Source: Comamonadaceae bacterium ALPHA2B
GTDB taxonomy: Bacteria > Pseudomonadota > Gammaproteobacteria > Burkholderiales > Burkholderiaceae_C
Direction of reading: 5' to 3'
DNA length: 64,000 nucleotides
NCBI GenBank assembly: GCA_005503065.1
Contig: SCOE01000018.1
Location: 42,180 to 106,179 of the forward strand
The translations under genes were made by a program, and so were the position numbers. The notes under the pieces are model-generated. The model ran no database searches. It saw only the letters and a list, made by a program, of their open reading frames with translations, and was not told where the DNA came from. This document shows positions 10,809 through 22,486 of the stretch, piece by piece; positions within the stretch are counted from its first letter, which is position 1; the number at the start of each line of letters is the position of its first letter.

Positions 10809-11798
10809 TTAACGCTTGTCGAGGCCGGCCGGCGGCCAGCTTTCGAGCTTCATGCCCAAGGTCAGGCCGCGCGAGGCGAGCACTTCCTTGATTTCGTTGA
10901 GCGACTTGCGACCCAGGTTCGGGGTCTTCAGCAGCTCGTTCTCGGTGCGCTGGATCAGGTCACCGATGTAGTAGATGTTCTCGGCCTTCAGGCAGTTGGC
11001 CGAGCGCACGGTGAGTTCCAGTTCGTCCACGGGGCGCAGCAGGATCGGGTCGAACTGCTGGGCGCTGCGCGGCGCAGGTGCATCGAACGCAGCGAGTTCG
11101 CCGCCCTCGAGCTGCGCGAACACGGCGAGCTGCTCGACCAGGATCTTGGCCGAGGCGCGCACGGCGTCTTCGGCGCTGATGGCCCCGTTGGTCTCGATCT
11201 CGACCAGCAGCTTGTCCAGGTCGGTGCGCTGCTCGACGCGGGCGCTCTCGACCGTGTAGCTCACGCGCTTGACGGGCGAGAACGAAGCGTCGAGGACGAT
11301 GCGGCCGATCGACTTGGTCGGCTCGTCGGCGTAGCGGCGCATCGTGCCGGGCACGTAACCACGGCCCTTCTCGACCTTGATCTGCATGTCCAGCTTGCCG
11401 CCTTGCGACAGGTGGGCGATGACGTGCTCGGGGTTGATGATCTCGACGTCGTGCGGCGTCTGGATGTCGGCGGCGGTGACCGGGCCTTCGCCATCCTTGC
11501 GCAGCGACAGCGTGACCTCGTCGCGGTTGTGCAGCTTGAACACCACGCCCTTGAGGTTGAGCAAGATGTTGACGACGTCTTCCTGCACGCCGTCGATGGA
11601 CGAGTACTCGTGGAGTACGCCGGCGATCGTGACTTCGGTCGCTGCATAGCCGACCATCGACGACAGCAGCACGCGGCGCAGTGCGTTGCCGAGCGTGTGG
11701 CCGTAGCCGCGCTCGAAGGGCTCGAGCGTCACCTTCGCCTTGTTGGCGGCCAGTTGCTCGACCTGGATGGTCTTGGGTTTCAGCAGGGTGGTTTGCAT
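10809..11798 (-). CDS. rpoA: RNA polymerase alpha subunit
   Basis: 329 residues, usual length. The N-terminal domain assembles RNA polymerase ([20 protein letters not shown] near residues 29-48). A linker near 235-250 joins the C-terminal domain, which binds UP elements and activators ([25 protein letters not shown] and [14 protein letters not shown]). Part of the alpha operon rpsM-rpsK-rpsD-rpoA-rplQ. The 137-base gap to rpsD is wide for this operon and holds a GC-rich repeat remnant. Confidence 0.98.
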   Translation of the reverse strand: MQTTLLKPKTIQVEQLAANKAKVTLEPFERGYGHTLGNALRRVLLSSMVGYAATEVTIAGVLHEYSSIDGVQEDVVNILLNLKGVVFKLHNRDEVTLSLRKDGEGPVTAADIQTPHDVEIINPEHVIAHLSQGGKLDMQIKVEKGRGYVPGTMRRYADEPTKSIGRIVLDASFSPVKRVSYTVESARVEQRTDLDKLLVEIETNGAISAEDAVRASAKILVEQLAVFAQLEGGELAAFDAPAPRSAQQFDPILLRPVDELELTVRSANCLKAENIYYIGDLIQRTENELLKTPNLGRKSLNEIKEVLASRGLTLGMKLESWPPAGLDKR

Positions 11799-11849
11799 GC
11801 AGACTTCCTCTCAATACCCCCGGCTCGTTACACCGGTAAGGCTGGTGAA

Positions 11850-11882
11850 GCGCCCGCCCCGGATGCCTCCAGGGGGGAACAA
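11850..11882. repeat. Possible partial copy of GC-rich repeat family B
   Basis: The rpsD-rpoA gap contains cgcccgccccggatgcc followed by tccaggggggaac, similar in layout to the family B copy inside queA. It is short and degenerate, so membership is uncertain. Confidence 0.3.
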
Positions 11883-11935
11883 AAACTTCAAGGACGAGGC
11901 AGCGCGGCCGCCTCGTTTTCTCCTCATGTACTCGC

Positions 11936-12559
11936 TTAGCGCGAGTACAGTTCCACGATCAGCGATTCGTTGATGTCCGCGCCGAATTCGTCGCGGTCCG
12001 GCACCTTCTTGAAGGTGCCTTCGGCCTTGTCGATGTTGACCTCGACCCAGGCCGGGATGCCGACCTGCTGGGCCAGTTGCAGTGCCTCGACGATGCGGTT
12101 CTGCTTCTTCGACTTGTCGCGCACGGCGATGATGTCGCCGGTCTTGACCATGTACGAGGGGATGTTGACCGACTGGCCGTTCACCGTGATCGCCTTGTGC
12201 GACACCAGTTGGCGCGCTTCGGCACGGGTCGAGCCGAAGCCCATGCGGTAGACGACGTTGTCCAGGCGCGATTCGAGGATGAACAGCAAATTGGCGCCGG
12301 TGTTGCCGCGGCGGCGATCGGCTTCTTCGAAGTAGCGGCGGAACTGCTTCTCCAGTACGCCGTACATGCGCTTGACCTTCTGCTTCTCGCGCAGCTGCAG
12401 GCCGAAGTCGGAGGTGCGCTGGCCCGAGGTGCGGCCGTGCTGGCCGGGCTTGGAGTCGAACTTGGCCTTGTCCGCGATCGAGCGGCGGGCGCTCTTCAGG
12501 AACAGGTCGGTGCCTTCACGGCGGGAAAGTTTGGCCTTGGGGCCGAGGTAACGTGCCAC
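11936..12559 (-). CDS. rpsD: 30S ribosomal protein S4
   Basis: 207 residues. An assembly-initiating 16S rRNA binder with an S4 RNA-binding domain at about 95-160 ([32 protein letters not shown]). The N-terminal region ([22 protein letters not shown]) lacks the zinc-binding cysteines of the other S4 class, as in E. coli. In E. coli S4 represses the alpha operon translationally; I did not identify the corresponding pseudoknot here. Confidence 0.98.
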   Translation of the reverse strand: MARYLGPKAKLSRREGTDLFLKSARRSIADKAKFDSKPGQHGRTSGQRTSDFGLQLREKQKVKRMYGVLEKQFRRYFEEADRRRGNTGANLLFILESRLDNVVYRMGFGSTRAEARQLVSHKAITVNGQSVNIPSYMVKTGDIIAVRDKSKKQNRIVEALQLAQQVGIPAWVEVNIDKAEGTFKKVPDRDEFGADINESLIVELYSR

Positions 12560-12689
12560 GGTGTTTTCCTTGTGTCATCTGCCGCAGTCGCCTGCGGGAG
12601 CCATCAGTCGTTCGGTCGATGGCGGTGGGCTTGGATAAAAGCAAAATGCGCAGCCACCCGAAGGCGGACTGCGCCAGTCGCCGACGCCT

Positions 12690-13094
12690 TTAGATGCGGC
12701 GGCGCTTCTGCGGACGGCAGCCGTTGTGCGGCACCGGCGTCACGTCGGAAATGGACGTGATGCGAATGCCGAGCGCGGCCAGCGCGCGCACCGACGACTC
12801 GCGACCCGGGCCGGGGCCCTTGATCTCGACGTCGAGGTTCTTGATGCCTTGTTCCACTGCAGCACGGCCGGCGACTTCCGACGCCACCTGGGCGGCGAAA
12901 GGGGTCGACTTGCGCGAGCCCTTGAAGCCCTGGCCGCCCGACGAAGCCCACGACAGGGCATTGCCCTGGCGGTCGGTGATCGTGATGATGGTGTTGTTGA
13001 ACGAGGCGTGCACGTGCGCGATGCCGTCCGCAACGTTCTTGCGGACCTTCTTGCGAACGCGTTGTGCAGCGTTATTGGCAGGAGCTTTGGCCAT
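12690..13094 (-). CDS. rpsK: 30S ribosomal protein S11
   Basis: 134 residues, normal length. It forms the platform of the small subunit near the mRNA exit. Hallmarks: [35 protein letters not shown] and the C-terminal [19 protein letters not shown]. It lies 12 bases after rpsM and 130 bases before rpsD. Confidence 0.98.
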   Translation of the reverse strand: MAKAPANNAAQRVRKKVRKNVADGIAHVHASFNNTIITITDRQGNALSWASSGGQGFKGSRKSTPFAAQVASEVAGRAAVEQGIKNLDVEIKGPGPGRESSVRALAALGIRITSISDVTPVPHNGCRPQKRRRI

Positions 13095-13106
13095 GCTGTT
13101 CTCTCT

Positions 13107-13472
13107 TTACTTCTTCAGGGCCTGAGCGGCCTTGCGCGGACCCTTGCGGGTGCGAGCGTTGGTGCGCGTGCGCTGGCCGCGCATCGGCAGGCCGCGGCGA
13201 TGACGGAAGCCGCGGTAGCAGCCGATGTCCATCAGGCGCTTGATGTTCATCGTCGTCTCGCGACGCAGGTCGCCTTCGATCGTGAACTGGGCGATCTGGT
13301 CGCGGATCTTCTCGAGGTCGGCGTCGGTCAGGTCCTTGACCTTCTTCGCGTAGTCGATGCCGCAGGCTTCGCAGATCTTGCGAGCGCGGGTGCGGCCGAT
13401 GCCAAAGATCGCCGTCAGGCCGATCTCGGCGTGCTTGTGCGGCGGAATGTTGATGCCAGCGATACGTGCCAT
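13107..13472 (-). CDS. rpsM: 30S ribosomal protein S13
   Basis: 121 residues. Head protein contacting the P-site tRNA and 50S subunit. Start [21 protein letters not shown], helix-hairpin-helix [16 protein letters not shown], and the basic tail [19 protein letters not shown]. First gene of the alpha group proper, 22 bases after rpmJ. Confidence 0.98.
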   Translation of the reverse strand: MARIAGINIPPHKHAEIGLTAIFGIGRTRARKICEACGIDYAKKVKDLTDADLEKIRDQIAQFTIEGDLRRETTMNIKRLMDIGCYRGFRHRRGLPMRGQRTRTNARTRKGPRKAAQALKK

Positions 13473-13494
13473 GTGCGTCCTCTAGAACTCTCGA

Positions 13495-13608
13495 TCAACC
13501 CTGGCGCTGCTTGTGGCGCGGGTCGGTGCAGATCACGCGCACAACACCCTTGCGGCGGATGATCTTGCAATTGCGGCAGATGGTTTTGACCGAAGCCGAA
13601 ACTCTCAT
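13495..13608 (-). CDS. rpmJ: 50S ribosomal protein L36
   Basis: 37-residue protein starting [15 protein letters not shown]. The frame is open further upstream but the conserved start and a purine-rich stretch (aggagaaatca) place it here. Zinc-ribbon form: CRNC plus CTDPRH gives the C-C-C-H ligands. It directly follows secY, with no infA between. Confidence 0.96.
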   Translation of the reverse strand: MRVSASVKTICRNCKIIRRKGVVRVICTDPRHKQRQG

Positions 13609-13726
13609 TTGATTTCTCCTGAAACTCTCTCTTGGCGACCTACTTCGCCCGAAACACATGTTGCGCCCGGGCCGAGCCGCAGGGCGTCGATTCAATGCTG
13701 ACCTGTCGCTCAGCGTCCCTTGGAAC

Positions 13727-15058
13727 TCAGCCGTTCAAGGACGTCTTGAAATTCGCCTTCTTGAGCAACGACTCGTACTGCTGCGACATCAGGTAGTTCT
13801 GCACCTGGGCCATGAAGTCCATGGTGACGACCACGATGATCATCAGCGACGTCCCTCCGAAATAGAAGGGCACGTTGTATTTCAGGATCAGGAATTCGGG
13901 CAGCAGGCAGACGAAGGTGATGTACACCGCGCCGGCCAGCGTGAGCCGAACCAGGATCTTGTCGATGTAGCGGGCGGTCTGGTCGCCAGGACGGATCCCG
14001 GGGATGAACGCACCGCTCTTCTTCAGGTTGTCGGCGGTCTCGCGGCTGTTGAACACGAGCGCCGTGTAGAAGAAGCAGAAGAACACGATCGCACCCGCGT
14101 ACAGCAGGGTGTAGATCGGCTGGCCCGGCGCCAGCGCACCGGCGATGTCCTTGAGCCAGCGCATGCTGTCGCCCGAACTGAACCAGCCCACGATCGTGGC
14201 CGGCAGCAGGATGATCGACGACGCGAAGATCGGCGGAATCACCCCGGCCATGTTCAGCTTGAGCGGCAGGTGCGAAGCCTGGCCGCCGTACACCTTGTTG
14301 CCCACCTGGCGCCGCGCATAGTTCACGAGGATCTTGCGCTGGCCGCGTTCGACGAACACCACGAACCAAGTCACCAGCGCCACGACCACCACGATGAACA
14401 GCGCCACGATCACGCTCATCGCGCCGGTACGCACCAGTTCGAGCAGGCCACCGATGGCGGTGGGCAGGCCCGCGGCGATGCCCGCGAAGATGATGATCGA
14501 GATGCCGTTGCCCAGGCCCCGCTCGGTGATCTGCTCGCCCAGCCACATCAGGAACATCGAGCCCGCCGTGAGGCTGACCATGGCCGTGATGCGGAAGCCG
14601 AAGCCCGGCGACACCACCAGCCCGGGCGACGACTCGAGCGCCACTGCGATGCTGAAGGACTGGAACAGCGCCAGGCCCAGCGCGCCGTAGCGCGTGTACT
14701 GGGTGATCTTGCGACGCCCCGCCTCGCCTTCCTTCTTGAGCTGCTCGAACTGCGGCAGCACGTAGGTCATGAGCTGGATGATGATCGACGCCGAGATGTA
14801 CGGCATGATCCCCAACGCGAACACGGTGAAGCGCGAGAGCGCCCCGCCCGAGAACATGTTGAACAGGCTCAGGATCCCGCCCTGCTGGCCCTGGAACAGC
14901 TGCGCGAGCTGGTCGGGGTTGATGCCGGGCACGGGAATGTGCGCGCCGATGCGGTAGACCACGAGCGCGAGCAGCAAGAAGACAAGCCGGCGACGCAGGT
15001 CGCCGAACTTGCCGGTCTTGGCCAGCCCTTGCTGCTTGGTCAGCGCGTTGGTTGCCAC
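13727..15058 (-). CDS. secY: Protein translocase subunit SecY
   Basis: Central channel of the SecYEG translocon in the inner membrane. 443 residues with ten predicted membrane helices. Signatures include [15 protein letters not shown] in the second helix and the cytoplasmic loop around [31 protein letters not shown]. It sits between rplO and rpmJ, as in the spc operon of most proteobacteria. Confidence 0.98.
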   Translation of the reverse strand: MATNALTKQQGLAKTGKFGDLRRRLVFLLLALVVYRIGAHIPVPGINPDQLAQLFQGQQGGILSLFNMFSGGALSRFTVFALGIMPYISASIIIQLMTYVLPQFEQLKKEGEAGRRKITQYTRYGALGLALFQSFSIAVALESSPGLVVSPGFGFRITAMVSLTAGSMFLMWLGEQITERGLGNGISIIIFAGIAAGLPTAIGGLLELVRTGAMSVIVALFIVVVVALVTWFVVFVERGQRKILVNYARRQVGNKVYGGQASHLPLKLNMAGVIPPIFASSIILLPATIVGWFSSGDSMRWLKDIAGALAPGQPIYTLLYAGAIVFFCFFYTALVFNSRETADNLKKSGAFIPGIRPGDQTARYIDKILVRLTLAGAVYITFVCLLPEFLILKYNVPFYFGGTSLMIIVVVTMDFMAQVQNYLMSQQYESLLKKANFKTSLNG

Positions 15059-15093
15059 GTTCAGGTGCTTCCTATGGGTTTGCTGTCAGCCGC

Positions 15094-15525
15094 TCAGGCC
15101 ACGCTGCCGCCGGCCGCCTCGATGGCAGCCTTGGCACCCGCGGTGGCACCGATGCCGGTCAACTTGACCGACTTGGTCAGTTCGCCCGACTTCACGACCT
15201 TCACGACCTTGGCCAGTTGGCCAACCAGGCCGGCTTGCTTCAGCGCGAGCACGTCGACTTCGGCCAGGCCCAGCTTTTCCAGCGCGGCCAGCGTCACTTC
15301 GGCGTTGTACTTCAGCGATTGCGACTTGAAGCCACGCTTGGGCAGGCGACGCTGCAGCGGCATCTGGCCGCCTTCGAAGCCCACTTTGTGGAAACCGCCG
15401 GCGCGCGACTTCTGGCCCTTGTGACCGCGGCCCGCGGTCTTGCCCAGGCCGGAGCCGATGCCACGGCCGACGCGACGCTTGGCGTGCTTGGCGCCCGCTG
15501 CGGGCTTGATGCCATTGAGTTCCAT
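15094..15525 (-). CDS. rplO: 50S ribosomal protein L15
   Basis: 143 residues, normal length. Glycine- and basic-rich N-terminal tail ([28 protein letters not shown]) reaches into 23S rRNA; the globular part carries [18 protein letters not shown]. It starts one base after the rpmD stop region and precedes secY. Confidence 0.98.
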   Translation of the reverse strand: MELNGIKPAAGAKHAKRRVGRGIGSGLGKTAGRGHKGQKSRAGGFHKVGFEGGQMPLQRRLPKRGFKSQSLKYNAEVTLAALEKLGLAEVDVLALKQAGLVGQLAKVVKVVKSGELTKSVKLTGIGATAGAKAAIEAAGGSVA

Positions 15526-15526
15526 G

Positions 15527-15712
15527 TCAGAGCACCTTCACCAGATAGGCGATCTTGTTGATCATGCCGCGCACGGCGGGCGTGTCCTGCAGTTCGCTCA
15601 CGCTGTTGAGCTTGCGCAGGCCCAGGCCACGCACGGTGGCGCGGTGCGACTGCTTCGTGCCGATGGGGCTGCGAACCAGTTGGACCTTGACGGTCTGTTG
15701 TTGGGTGGTCAT
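15527..15712 (-). CDS. rpmD: 50S ribosomal protein L30
   Basis: 61 residues, usual for bacterial L30. Core pattern [30 protein letters not shown] and a C-terminal strand [11 protein letters not shown]. Between rpsE and rplO, 14 bases after rpsE. Confidence 0.97.
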   Translation of the reverse strand: MTTQQQTVKVQLVRSPIGTKQSHRATVRGLGLRKLNSVSELQDTPAVRGMINKIAYLVKVL

Positions 15713-15726
15713 AGCGTTTCTCGCAA

Positions 15727-16245
15727 TCAGGCGAAGATTTCTTCGACCGTGAGACCGCGCTTGGCCGCCACTTCGGCGGGCGTGGTCGAGTTCTTGAGCG
15801 CGTCGAGCGTGGCGCGAACCATGTTGTACGGGTTCGACGAACCATGGCTCTTGGCCACGATGTCGGTGATGCCCATCACTTCGAACACGGCACGCATCGG
15901 GCCGCCGGCGATGATGCCGGTGCCCTTGGGGGCCGGCGACATCATCACGGTGGAGGCGCCGTGGTGGCCCGTCACCTGGTGGTGCAGGGTCCCGTTCTTG
16001 ATCGACACCTTCATGAGGTTGCGACGCGCTTCTTCCATCGCCTTCTGCACGGCGGCGGGCACTTCCTTGGACTTGCCCTTGCCCATGCCGACGCGGCCAT
16101 CGCCGTCACCGACCACGGTCAGTGCTGCGAAACCCAGGATCCGACCACCCTTCACCACCTTGGTGACGCGGTTGATCGAGATCATCTTCTCGCGCAGACC
16201 GTCCTCGGGACCTTCGTTCTGCGTTCTTGCCTGAATCTTTGCCAT
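15727..16245 (-). CDS. rpsE: 30S ribosomal protein S5
   Basis: 172 residues. N-terminal double-stranded RNA-binding domain ([45 protein letters not shown]) and C-terminal domain with [19 protein letters not shown]. It acts in decoding fidelity and mRNA unwinding at the entry channel. Part of the spc operon. Confidence 0.98.
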   Translation of the reverse strand: MAKIQARTQNEGPEDGLREKMISINRVTKVVKGGRILGFAALTVVGDGDGRVGMGKGKSKEVPAAVQKAMEEARRNLMKVSIKNGTLHHQVTGHHGASTVMMSPAPKGTGIIAGGPMRAVFEVMGITDIVAKSHGSSNPYNMVRATLDALKNSTTPAEVAAKRGLTVEEIFA

Positions 16246-16270
16246 CTTGAATTCCTGAACTCAGCTGCGC

Positions 16271-16639
16271 TTAGAACTGCAGACCGGCTTCGCGGGCCGC
16301 TTCGGCGAGGGCCTTCACGCGGCCGTGGTAGGCGAAGCCTGCACGGTCGAAAGCCACCTTCTCGACACCGGCCGCCTTGGCCTTCTCGGCGATGCGCTTG
16401 CCGATGATCTGCGCGGCGGCGGCATTGCCACCCTTGCCGGCACCACCGAGCGAGCTGCGCACCTCGGCTTCCGCGGTGGAGGCCGAGGCCAGCACCTTGG
16501 TGCCGTCGCCGGAGACGACGGCGGCGTAGATGTGCAGGTTGGTGCGGTTCACCATCAGACGCGCGACGCCTTGCGTAGCAATGCGGATGCGGGTCTGGCG
16601 GGCACGGCGCAGCCGCTGTTCCTTCTTGGTCAACATCAT
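16271..16639 (-). CDS. rplR: 50S ribosomal protein L18
   Basis: 122 residues, 5S rRNA-binding protein. Basic N-terminus ([16 protein letters not shown]) and C-terminal [31 protein letters not shown] are standard. Between rplF (8 bases) and rpsE. Confidence 0.98.
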   Translation of the reverse strand: MMLTKKEQRLRRARQTRIRIATQGVARLMVNRTNLHIYAAVVSGDGTKVLASASTAEAEVRSSLGGAGKGGNAAAAQIIGKRIAEKAKAAGVEKVAFDRAGFAYHGRVKALAEAAREAGLQF

Positions 16640-16647
16640 GCTGCCCC

Positions 16648-17181
16648 TTACTTCTTCTTGGTCTCTTTGATCACGATCTTCTCGTCCGAATAACGGATCC
16701 CCTTGCCCTTGTAGGGCTCGGGCGGACGAATCGCACGGATCTCAGCGGCCACCTGGCCGACGCGCTGGCGGTCGGCACCCTTGATGACGATTTCGGTCGG
16801 GGCCGGCGTGGCCACCGTGATGCCCGCAGGCATGTCCTTGTTGACCGGGTGCGAGAAGCCGACCGACAGGTTCAGCTTGGCGCCCTGGGCCTGGGCCTTG
16901 AAGCCCACGCCGACGAGGTTCAGCTTCTTTTCGAAGCCCTTGCTCACGCCGACGACCATGTTGTTGACCAGCTGGCGCACCGTGCCGCTCATCGCGTTGG
17001 CTTCACGCGATTCATCGGCCGGCTCGAAGCTCAGCTTGCCATCCTTGTTCGACACCTTGACCAACGCGTTGGCAGGGATCGACAGCTGACCACCCGCGCC
17101 CTTGACGCTGATCTGGTTCTCCTGGATCGACACATCCACGCCTTGCGGGATGGCGACCGGCATTTTTCCGACTCGGGACAT
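16648..17181 (-). CDS. rplF: 50S ribosomal protein L6
   Basis: 177 residues in two similar domains near the sarcin-ricin loop. [17 protein letters not shown] start and C-terminal [26 protein letters not shown] signature. Between rpsH (17 bases) and rplR. Confidence 0.98.
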   Translation of the reverse strand: MSRVGKMPVAIPQGVDVSIQENQISVKGAGGQLSIPANALVKVSNKDGKLSFEPADESREANAMSGTVRQLVNNMVVGVSKGFEKKLNLVGVGFKAQAQGAKLNLSVGFSHPVNKDMPAGITVATPAPTEIVIKGADRQRVGQVAAEIRAIRPPEPYKGKGIRYSDEKIVIKETKKK

Positions 17182-17198
17182 TGTTCAGTTACCTCCGG

Positions 17199-17594
17199 TC
17201 AGGCGACGTAGCACAGCACTTCGCCGCCGACGCCATCGGCGCGCGCCTTGCGGTCGGTCATCACGCCCTTGGGGGTGGTGACGATCGCCACACCCAGGCC
17301 GTTCTGGACCTGGGGGATGGCGCTCGAACCCTTGTAGACGCGCAGGCCGGGGCGGCTCACGCGCTCGATGCGCTCGATCACCGGGCGGCCGGCGTAGTAC
17401 TTCAGCGAGATCTCGAGGTTGCTCTTGCCGGCTTCGGTCTTGACCTGGAAGCCGTCGATGTAGCCCTCGTCCTTCAGCACCTGGGCGATCGCGATCTTCA
17501 CCTTGGAAGACGGGACCGACACGGTGGGCTTCGCGACCATCTGCGCATTGCGGATGCGCGTCAGCAGGTCGGCGATGGGATCACTCATGCTCAT
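17199..17594 (-). CDS. rpsH: 30S ribosomal protein S8
   Basis: 131 residues. Binds helix 21 of 16S rRNA, and in E. coli it represses the spc operon by binding its mRNA near rplE. Start [19 protein letters not shown]-terminal [22 protein letters not shown]. Alternative start two codons on (MSDPIADL) is common in databases. Confidence 0.98.
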   Translation of the reverse strand: MSMSDPIADLLTRIRNAQMVAKPTVSVPSSKVKIAIAQVLKDEGYIDGFQVKTEAGKSNLEISLKYYAGRPVIERIERVSRPGLRVYKGSSAIPQVQNGLGVAIVTTPKGVMTDRKARADGVGGEVLCYVA

Positions 17595-17615
17595 GTTTCT
17601 TGCTCCTGCCTGCGC

Positions 17616-17921
17616 TTACCAGCTGGCCTTGGTGACACCGGGGATGTCACCGGCGAAGGCCAGTTCACGGATCTTGGCGCGGGCCAGACCGAACTGACGG
17701 AAGGTGCCGCGCGGACGGCCGGTGATTTCGCAGCGGTTGCGCTGGCGGGTCGGGTTCGCGTTGCGCGGCAGCTTCTGCAGCGCCAGGCGTGCAGCGGCAC
17801 GCTCTTCGTCGCTCTTCTTCGCGTCGCCGGCGATCGCCTTCAGCTCTTCGTGCTTCTTGGCGTACTTGGCGACCAGTTTTTCTCGCTTGAGCTCGCGCTC
17901 GATCAAAGCTACTTTAGCCAC
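17616..17921 (-). CDS. rpsN: 30S ribosomal protein S14, zinc-independent form
   Basis: 101 residues, the long S14 form without zinc-binding CxxC pairs. C-terminal signature [41 protein letters not shown]. Between rplE and rpsH in the spc operon. Confidence 0.98.
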   Translation of the reverse strand: MAKVALIERELKREKLVAKYAKKHEELKAIAGDAKKSDEERAAARLALQKLPRNANPTRQRNRCEITGRPRGTFRQFGLARAKIRELAFAGDIPGVTKASW

Positions 17922-17930
17922 AAGTCCACC

Positions 17931-18470
17931 TCAGTTCTTGAACGGGAAACGGAAACCGGCGAGAAGCGCCTTGGCTTCTTCGTCCGACTTGGCCGTCGTC
18001 GTGATGCTGATGTTGAGGCCGCGCAGGGCATCAACCTTGTCGTACTCGATCTCGGGGAAGATGATCTGTTCCTTGACCCCGATGTTGTAGTTGCCACGGC
18101 CGTCGAATGCGCGACCGGAGATACCACGGAAGTCGCGCACGCGGGGCAGGGCCACGGTGACGAAGCGATCCAGGAATTCGTACATCTTCACGCCACGCAG
18201 CGTGACCATGCAGCCGATGGCCTGGCCTTCGCGGATCTTGAAGCCGGCGATGGCCTTCTTGGCCTTCGTCACGACGGGCTTCTGGCCGGCGATCTTGGTC
18301 AGGTCGGCGACGGCGTTGTCCATCACCTTCTTGTCGGCCACGGCCTCGCTCACGCCCATGTTCAGCGTGATCTTGGTCAGGCGCGGGACCTGCATCGGCG
18401 ACTTGTAGCCGAACTTCTCGGTCAGGTCCTTCGCGATCTTCTCGCGGTAGTGTTGTTGCAGTCGTGCCAT
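17931..18470 (-). CDS. rplE: 50S ribosomal protein L5
   Basis: 179 residues from [11 protein letters not shown], the start used by family members. An in-frame ATG six bases upstream (18476) overlaps the rplX stop as ATGA and is an alternative. L5 binds 5S rRNA and P-site tRNA. Signatures: [20 protein letters not shown], and [27 protein letters not shown] at the end. Confidence 0.97.
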   Translation of the reverse strand: MARLQQHYREKIAKDLTEKFGYKSPMQVPRLTKITLNMGVSEAVADKKVMDNAVADLTKIAGQKPVVTKAKKAIAGFKIREGQAIGCMVTLRGVKMYEFLDRFVTVALPRVRDFRGISGRAFDGRGNYNIGVKEQIIFPEIEYDKVDALRGLNISITTTAKSDEEAKALLAGFRFPFKN

Positions 18471-18472
18471 GG

Positions 18473-18790
18473 TCATGCCACCTTGATTTCTTCGCCGCTG
18501 GACTTGAAGACGCGCACGCGCTTGCCGTCCACGAGCTTGATGCCCACGCGGTCGGCCTTGCCGGTCGCCGCGTTGAAGATCGCCACATTGGATTGGTGGA
18601 TCGGCATGGCCTTCTCGACGATGCCGCCGGTCGTGCCCTTCATCGGGTTCGGCTTGGTGTGCTTCTTGACCAGGTTGATGCCGTCGATGACGACGTGCGA
18701 GTCGTCGGCGCGCAGCGACACGGTGCCGCGCTTGCCCTTGTCGCGGCCGGCCAACACGATGACCTGGTCGCCCTTGCGAATCTTGTTCAT
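18473..18790 (-). CDS. rplX: 50S ribosomal protein L24
   Basis: 105 residues with the KOW motif at the N-terminus ([21 protein letters not shown]). An early assembly protein at the tunnel exit. [18 protein letters not shown] is the usual mid-segment. Ten bases after rplN, overlapping or abutting rplE. Confidence 0.98.
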   Translation of the reverse strand: MNKIRKGDQVIVLAGRDKGKRGTVSLRADDSHVVIDGINLVKKHTKPNPMKGTTGGIVEKAMPIHQSNVAIFNAATGKADRVGIKLVDGKRVRVFKSSGEEIKVA

Positions 18791-18800
18791 GGCGTTGTCC

Positions 18801-19169
18801 TTACAGAACTTCGGGAGCCAGCGAGACGATCTTCATGAACTTCTCGGTACGCAGTTCGCGCGTCACGGGTCCGAAGATGCGGGTGCCGATCGGCTCCAGC
18901 TTGGCGTTGAGCAGCACGGCGGCGTTGCCGTCGAACTTGACGAGCGAACCGTCGCCACGACGGATGCCCTTGGCGGTGCGCACGACCACGGCGTTGTAGA
19001 TCTCGCCCTTCTTGACGCGACCACGCGGCGCGGCTTCCTTGACGCTGACCTTGATCACGTCGCCGACGCTGGCGTAGCGACGCTTGGAGCCACCGAGCAC
19101 CTTGATGCACAGGACGGATTTCGCGCCCGTGTTGTCGGCCACTTCGAGCCGGGATTCAGTCTGGATCAT
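18801..19169 (-). CDS. rplN: 50S ribosomal protein L14
   Basis: 122 residues, first gene of this ribosomal block. The start [27 protein letters not shown] is the family start; the frame runs open further but without conservation. In E. coli rplN also opens the spc operon. Here no rpsQ, rpmC or rplP lies upstream; the preceding DNA holds a promoter and then an unrelated plus-strand gene. Confidence 0.98.
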   Translation of the reverse strand: MIQTESRLEVADNTGAKSVLCIKVLGGSKRRYASVGDVIKVSVKEAAPRGRVKKGEIYNAVVVRTAKGIRRGDGSLVKFDGNAAVLLNAKLEPIGTRIFGPVTRELRTEKFMKIVSLAPEVL

Positions 19170-19319
19170 TGCTAGTAGTTCCCAACTTGTACCGTTGCGC
19201 CTTGCAGAGCCTGCAGGGGCGACACCGGTCAGTCTTGGGCCCGTCGTCGGAGCGCCGAAACCACATCGGCACGCCTTCGTCTGGGCGGAAGTCCTCGCTT
19301 TTTGAAAGCGAAGCCCGCG

Positions 19320-19348
19320 ATTGTGGCATCTGGCGTGAGCCTTGTCAA
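19320..19348 (-). promoter_or_regulatory. Putative sigma-70 promoter of the spc/alpha operon
   Basis: Read on the minus strand: a perfect TTGACA (19343-19348), 17-base spacer, CACAAT (19320-19325, 4 of 6 matches). Start would be near 19313, giving a leader of about 140 bases before rplN. A tcgcttt/aaagcga hairpin (19295-19311) falls at the 5' end of that leader. No ribosomal gene lies upstream, so a promoter is required in this gap. Confidence 0.55.
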
Positions 19349-19481
19349 ACGCCGGAGACCGTGTTTTTTGGCAATGCAGCAAATCAACAACCCGGCCGGC
19401 CGCCGCCGGAGCTCGAGGCCACCACGGGCGCCCCGGGTCGCCGTGCCAAGCCGGCAGCTCGACCGAGCCCGCCTAGACTCC

Positions 19482-20647
19482 ATGGCCATGAGCCCGTCAG
19501 CCACGCCGACCACCGACGCCACCCGGCGCGCCCTGTTGCAGGGCCTGGGCGCGCTTGCGCTGGTGGGCTGCGGCCCGCGCCGGCCACCGGCCGCGCCGGG
19601 TGGCGGCGCGCTGGAGCGCATCGCCGAGGCCCGCTGGGCGCACGGGCTGGACGTGGGCGGCACCCCGGCCGACGGACTCTCGGGCATCGACTACGACAGC
19701 CGGCGGGGCGAGTACCTGCTCCTGAGCGACGACCGCTCGGACAAGGCGCCGGCCCGCTATTACGCCGCCCGCTGGGACCATCCCGCCGACGACTCGGTGC
19801 CGGTGCCGCTGCGCATGCAGCCCCTGTTGCAGGCCGACGGCAGCCCCTGGCCGCCGCGCGCGCGGGCGGTCGCCGGGGTGCCGGTCCCCGACCCCGAAGC
19901 GCTGCGCCTGCGGCCCGACACCGACACCCTGCTGTGGACCAGCGAGGGCGACGTGCCGCGCAATTTCGGCCCCGCGCTGTATGAAAGCAGCCGCGACGGT
20001 CGCCTGCTGCGGACCTTCCGGCTGCCGGCGATGTTCGACACCGACCCGGCCGGCCGCCGCGGCCCGCGCGACAACCTGAGCTTCGAGGGCCTGGCACTCA
20101 CGCCCGACGCCCGGCAGGCCTGGGTCGCGATGGAGAACGCCCTGATCGAGGACGGGCCCATTCCCACGCTCGACGCACCCGGTGGCCCCTGCCGCTTCAC
20201 CTGCGTCGACCTCGCCCGCGGCACGGCCATGCGGCAGATCGCCTACGTGCCCGACGCCATCCCGCTGCGGCCGCTGGTGCCCGGCAGCTACGCCGACAAC
20301 GGGGTGAGCGAGATCCTCATGCTCGACGCCCATCGCCTGCTGGTGCTCGAACGCGCCTACGCGGCCGGCCGCGGCAATTCGCTGCGCCTGTATGCGATCG
20401 ACACGCGCGAGGCAAGCGACACCCTGGACGTCGACGCGCTGCGCCCCGGCAACCACCGCCCCGCCCCCAAGACCCTGATCGCCGACTTCGCCACCCTGGG
20501 CCTCGCGCGCCTGGACAACAGCGAGGGCATGTGCTGGGGCCCGCCCCTGCCCGACGGCCGCCGCCTGCTGATGGTGGTGAGCGACGACAACTTCAATCCG
20601 CTGCAGATCACCCAGTTTGCCGCCTTCGCCTTCAAGGACCCGACCGC

Positions 20648-20651
<4 letters not shown>
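19482..20651 (+). CDS. Esterase-like phytase-family lipoprotein
   Basis: 389 residues from the first of two close ATGs (19482, 19488). N-terminal RRALLQGLGALALVGCG carries a paired arginine, hydrophobic core and lipobox LVGC, so it is probably a Tat- or Sec-exported lipoprotein. The body fits the 'esterase-like activity of phytase' domain: LSGIDYDSRRGEYLLLSDDRS, DNLSFEGLALTPD, NSEGMCWGPPLPDG and LLMVVSDDNF, a beta-propeller-like layout. Substrate unknown. It is divergent from the spc operon and its stop overlaps proC by ATGA. Upstream 19170-19481 holds only the rplN promoter and no other gene. Confidence 0.85.
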
Positions 20652-21484
<833 letters not shown>

Positions 21485-21489
21485 TCCAG

Positions 21490-21555
21490 TTTGCTCACTT
21501 TTCAGGAGCAACTGGCGCCCGATCGACGGGCGCTACAGGCACTTTTCTTTTGAAG
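21490..21555 (+). repeat. Dispersed palindromic repeat A, copy 2
   Basis: tttgctcactttt, then ggcgcccgatcgacgggcgc and tacaggcacttttc...ttgaag. The core is an inverted repeat gcgccc-n7-gggcgc. It lies between convergent proC and ubiA, where its hairpin could end transcription. Confidence 0.75.
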
Positions 21556-21581
21556 ATTTGCTAAGCCTGTTCTTAGCAAAT
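21556..21581. terminator. Perfect hairpin between convergent proC and ubiA
   Basis: Ten-bp perfect stem atttgctaag / cttagcaaat with a cctgtt loop. It abuts repeat A and may be a bidirectional terminator, although the stem is AT-rich and no long T-run follows. Confidence 0.45.
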
Positions 21582-21591
21582 ACAGGGCCAC

Positions 21592-22479
21592 TCAGCGCAG
21601 CAGCGCGTCGGCCGCCACCCCTGCGAACACCGCAAAGCCGACCCAGTGGTTGAGCCTGAAGGCGGTGAAGCAGCCCTCGCGCGTGCGCCGGTGGATCAGC
21701 GTCCAGTGCCACAGCGCCTGCGCCGCCGCCGCCGCGAGCCCGGCGTAGAACAGCGGCCCCAGCCCCAGCCGCGCACCCGCCCAGCCCCACATCGCGATGA
21801 AGAGCGCGTAGCTCGCCATCACCGCCGCCACGTCGAAGCGGCCGAATGTGATGGCCGAGGTTTTCATGCCGATCTTCAGGTCGTCGTCGCGGTCGACCAT
21901 GGCGTACTCGGTGTCGTAGGCCAGCACCCAGAACAGGTTGCCGGCCAGCAGCCACCACGCCAGCCACGGCACCTCGCCCGTCACGGCCGAGAAGGCCATC
22001 GGGATGCCGAAGCTGAAGGCCACGCCCAGCACCGCCTGCGGCACCGAGACGAAGCGCTTGGCGTACGGGTATACCAGCGCCACGGCCAGCGCCGCGAAGG
22101 ACCAGAGGATGGTCGGGCGATTGGTCGTGAGCACCAGCCCGAAGGCGGCCAGTGCCAGGACGGCGCCGAGCGCCAGTGCCTCCTTCACCGACACCTCGCC
22201 GGTGGTCACGGGCCGCTTGGCGGTGCGCTTGACGTGGCGGTCGAAGTCGCGGTCGGCCACGTCGTTCGCGCAGCAGCCCGCGCTGCGCATGAGGATCGTG
22301 CCGAGCACGAAGACGACCAGCAGGTGCCAGCCCGGAAAGCCCCTGGCCGCGAACCACAGGGCGCTGAGCGAGGGCCACAGCAGCAGCAGCCAGCCGGCGG
22401 GCCGGTTCCAGCGGATCAGGTCCAGGTAGACGGCAAACCGCCCGCGCGGGGCGGGCGGCCGGAGCGCGTCGGTGCCCAC
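21592..22479 (-). CDS. ubiA: 4-hydroxybenzoate octaprenyltransferase
   Basis: Inner-membrane enzyme that prenylates 4-hydroxybenzoate in ubiquinone synthesis. 295 residues, multiple membrane helices. Both aspartate-rich motifs are present: [15 protein letters not shown] near 73-87 and [19 protein letters not shown] near 190-208. Only 7 bases after dps, so probably transcribed with it. Confidence 0.95.
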   Translation of the reverse strand: MGTDALRPPAPRGRFAVYLDLIRWNRPAGWLLLLWPSLSALWFAARGFPGWHLLVVFVLGTILMRSAGCCANDVADRDFDRHVKRTAKRPVTTGEVSVKEALALGAVLALAAFGLVLTTNRPTILWSFAALAVALVYPYAKRFVSVPQAVLGVAFSFGIPMAFSAVTGEVPWLAWWLLAGNLFWVLAYDTEYAMVDRDDDLKIGMKTSAITFGRFDVAAVMASYALFIAMWGWAGARLGLGPLFYAGLAAAAAQALWHWTLIHRRTREGCFTAFRLNHWVGFAVFAGVAADALLR

Positions 22480-22486
22480 CGCGGCG

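Noticed and set aside
13609..13726. A possible infA between secY and rpmJ, as in some other betaproteobacteria
   Set aside because: Only 118 bases are available and no IF-1-like frame is present.
17181..19175. 664-codon frame opposite rpsH to rplN
   Set aside because: Antisense to conserved ribosomal genes; low-complexity product typical of high-GC shadows.
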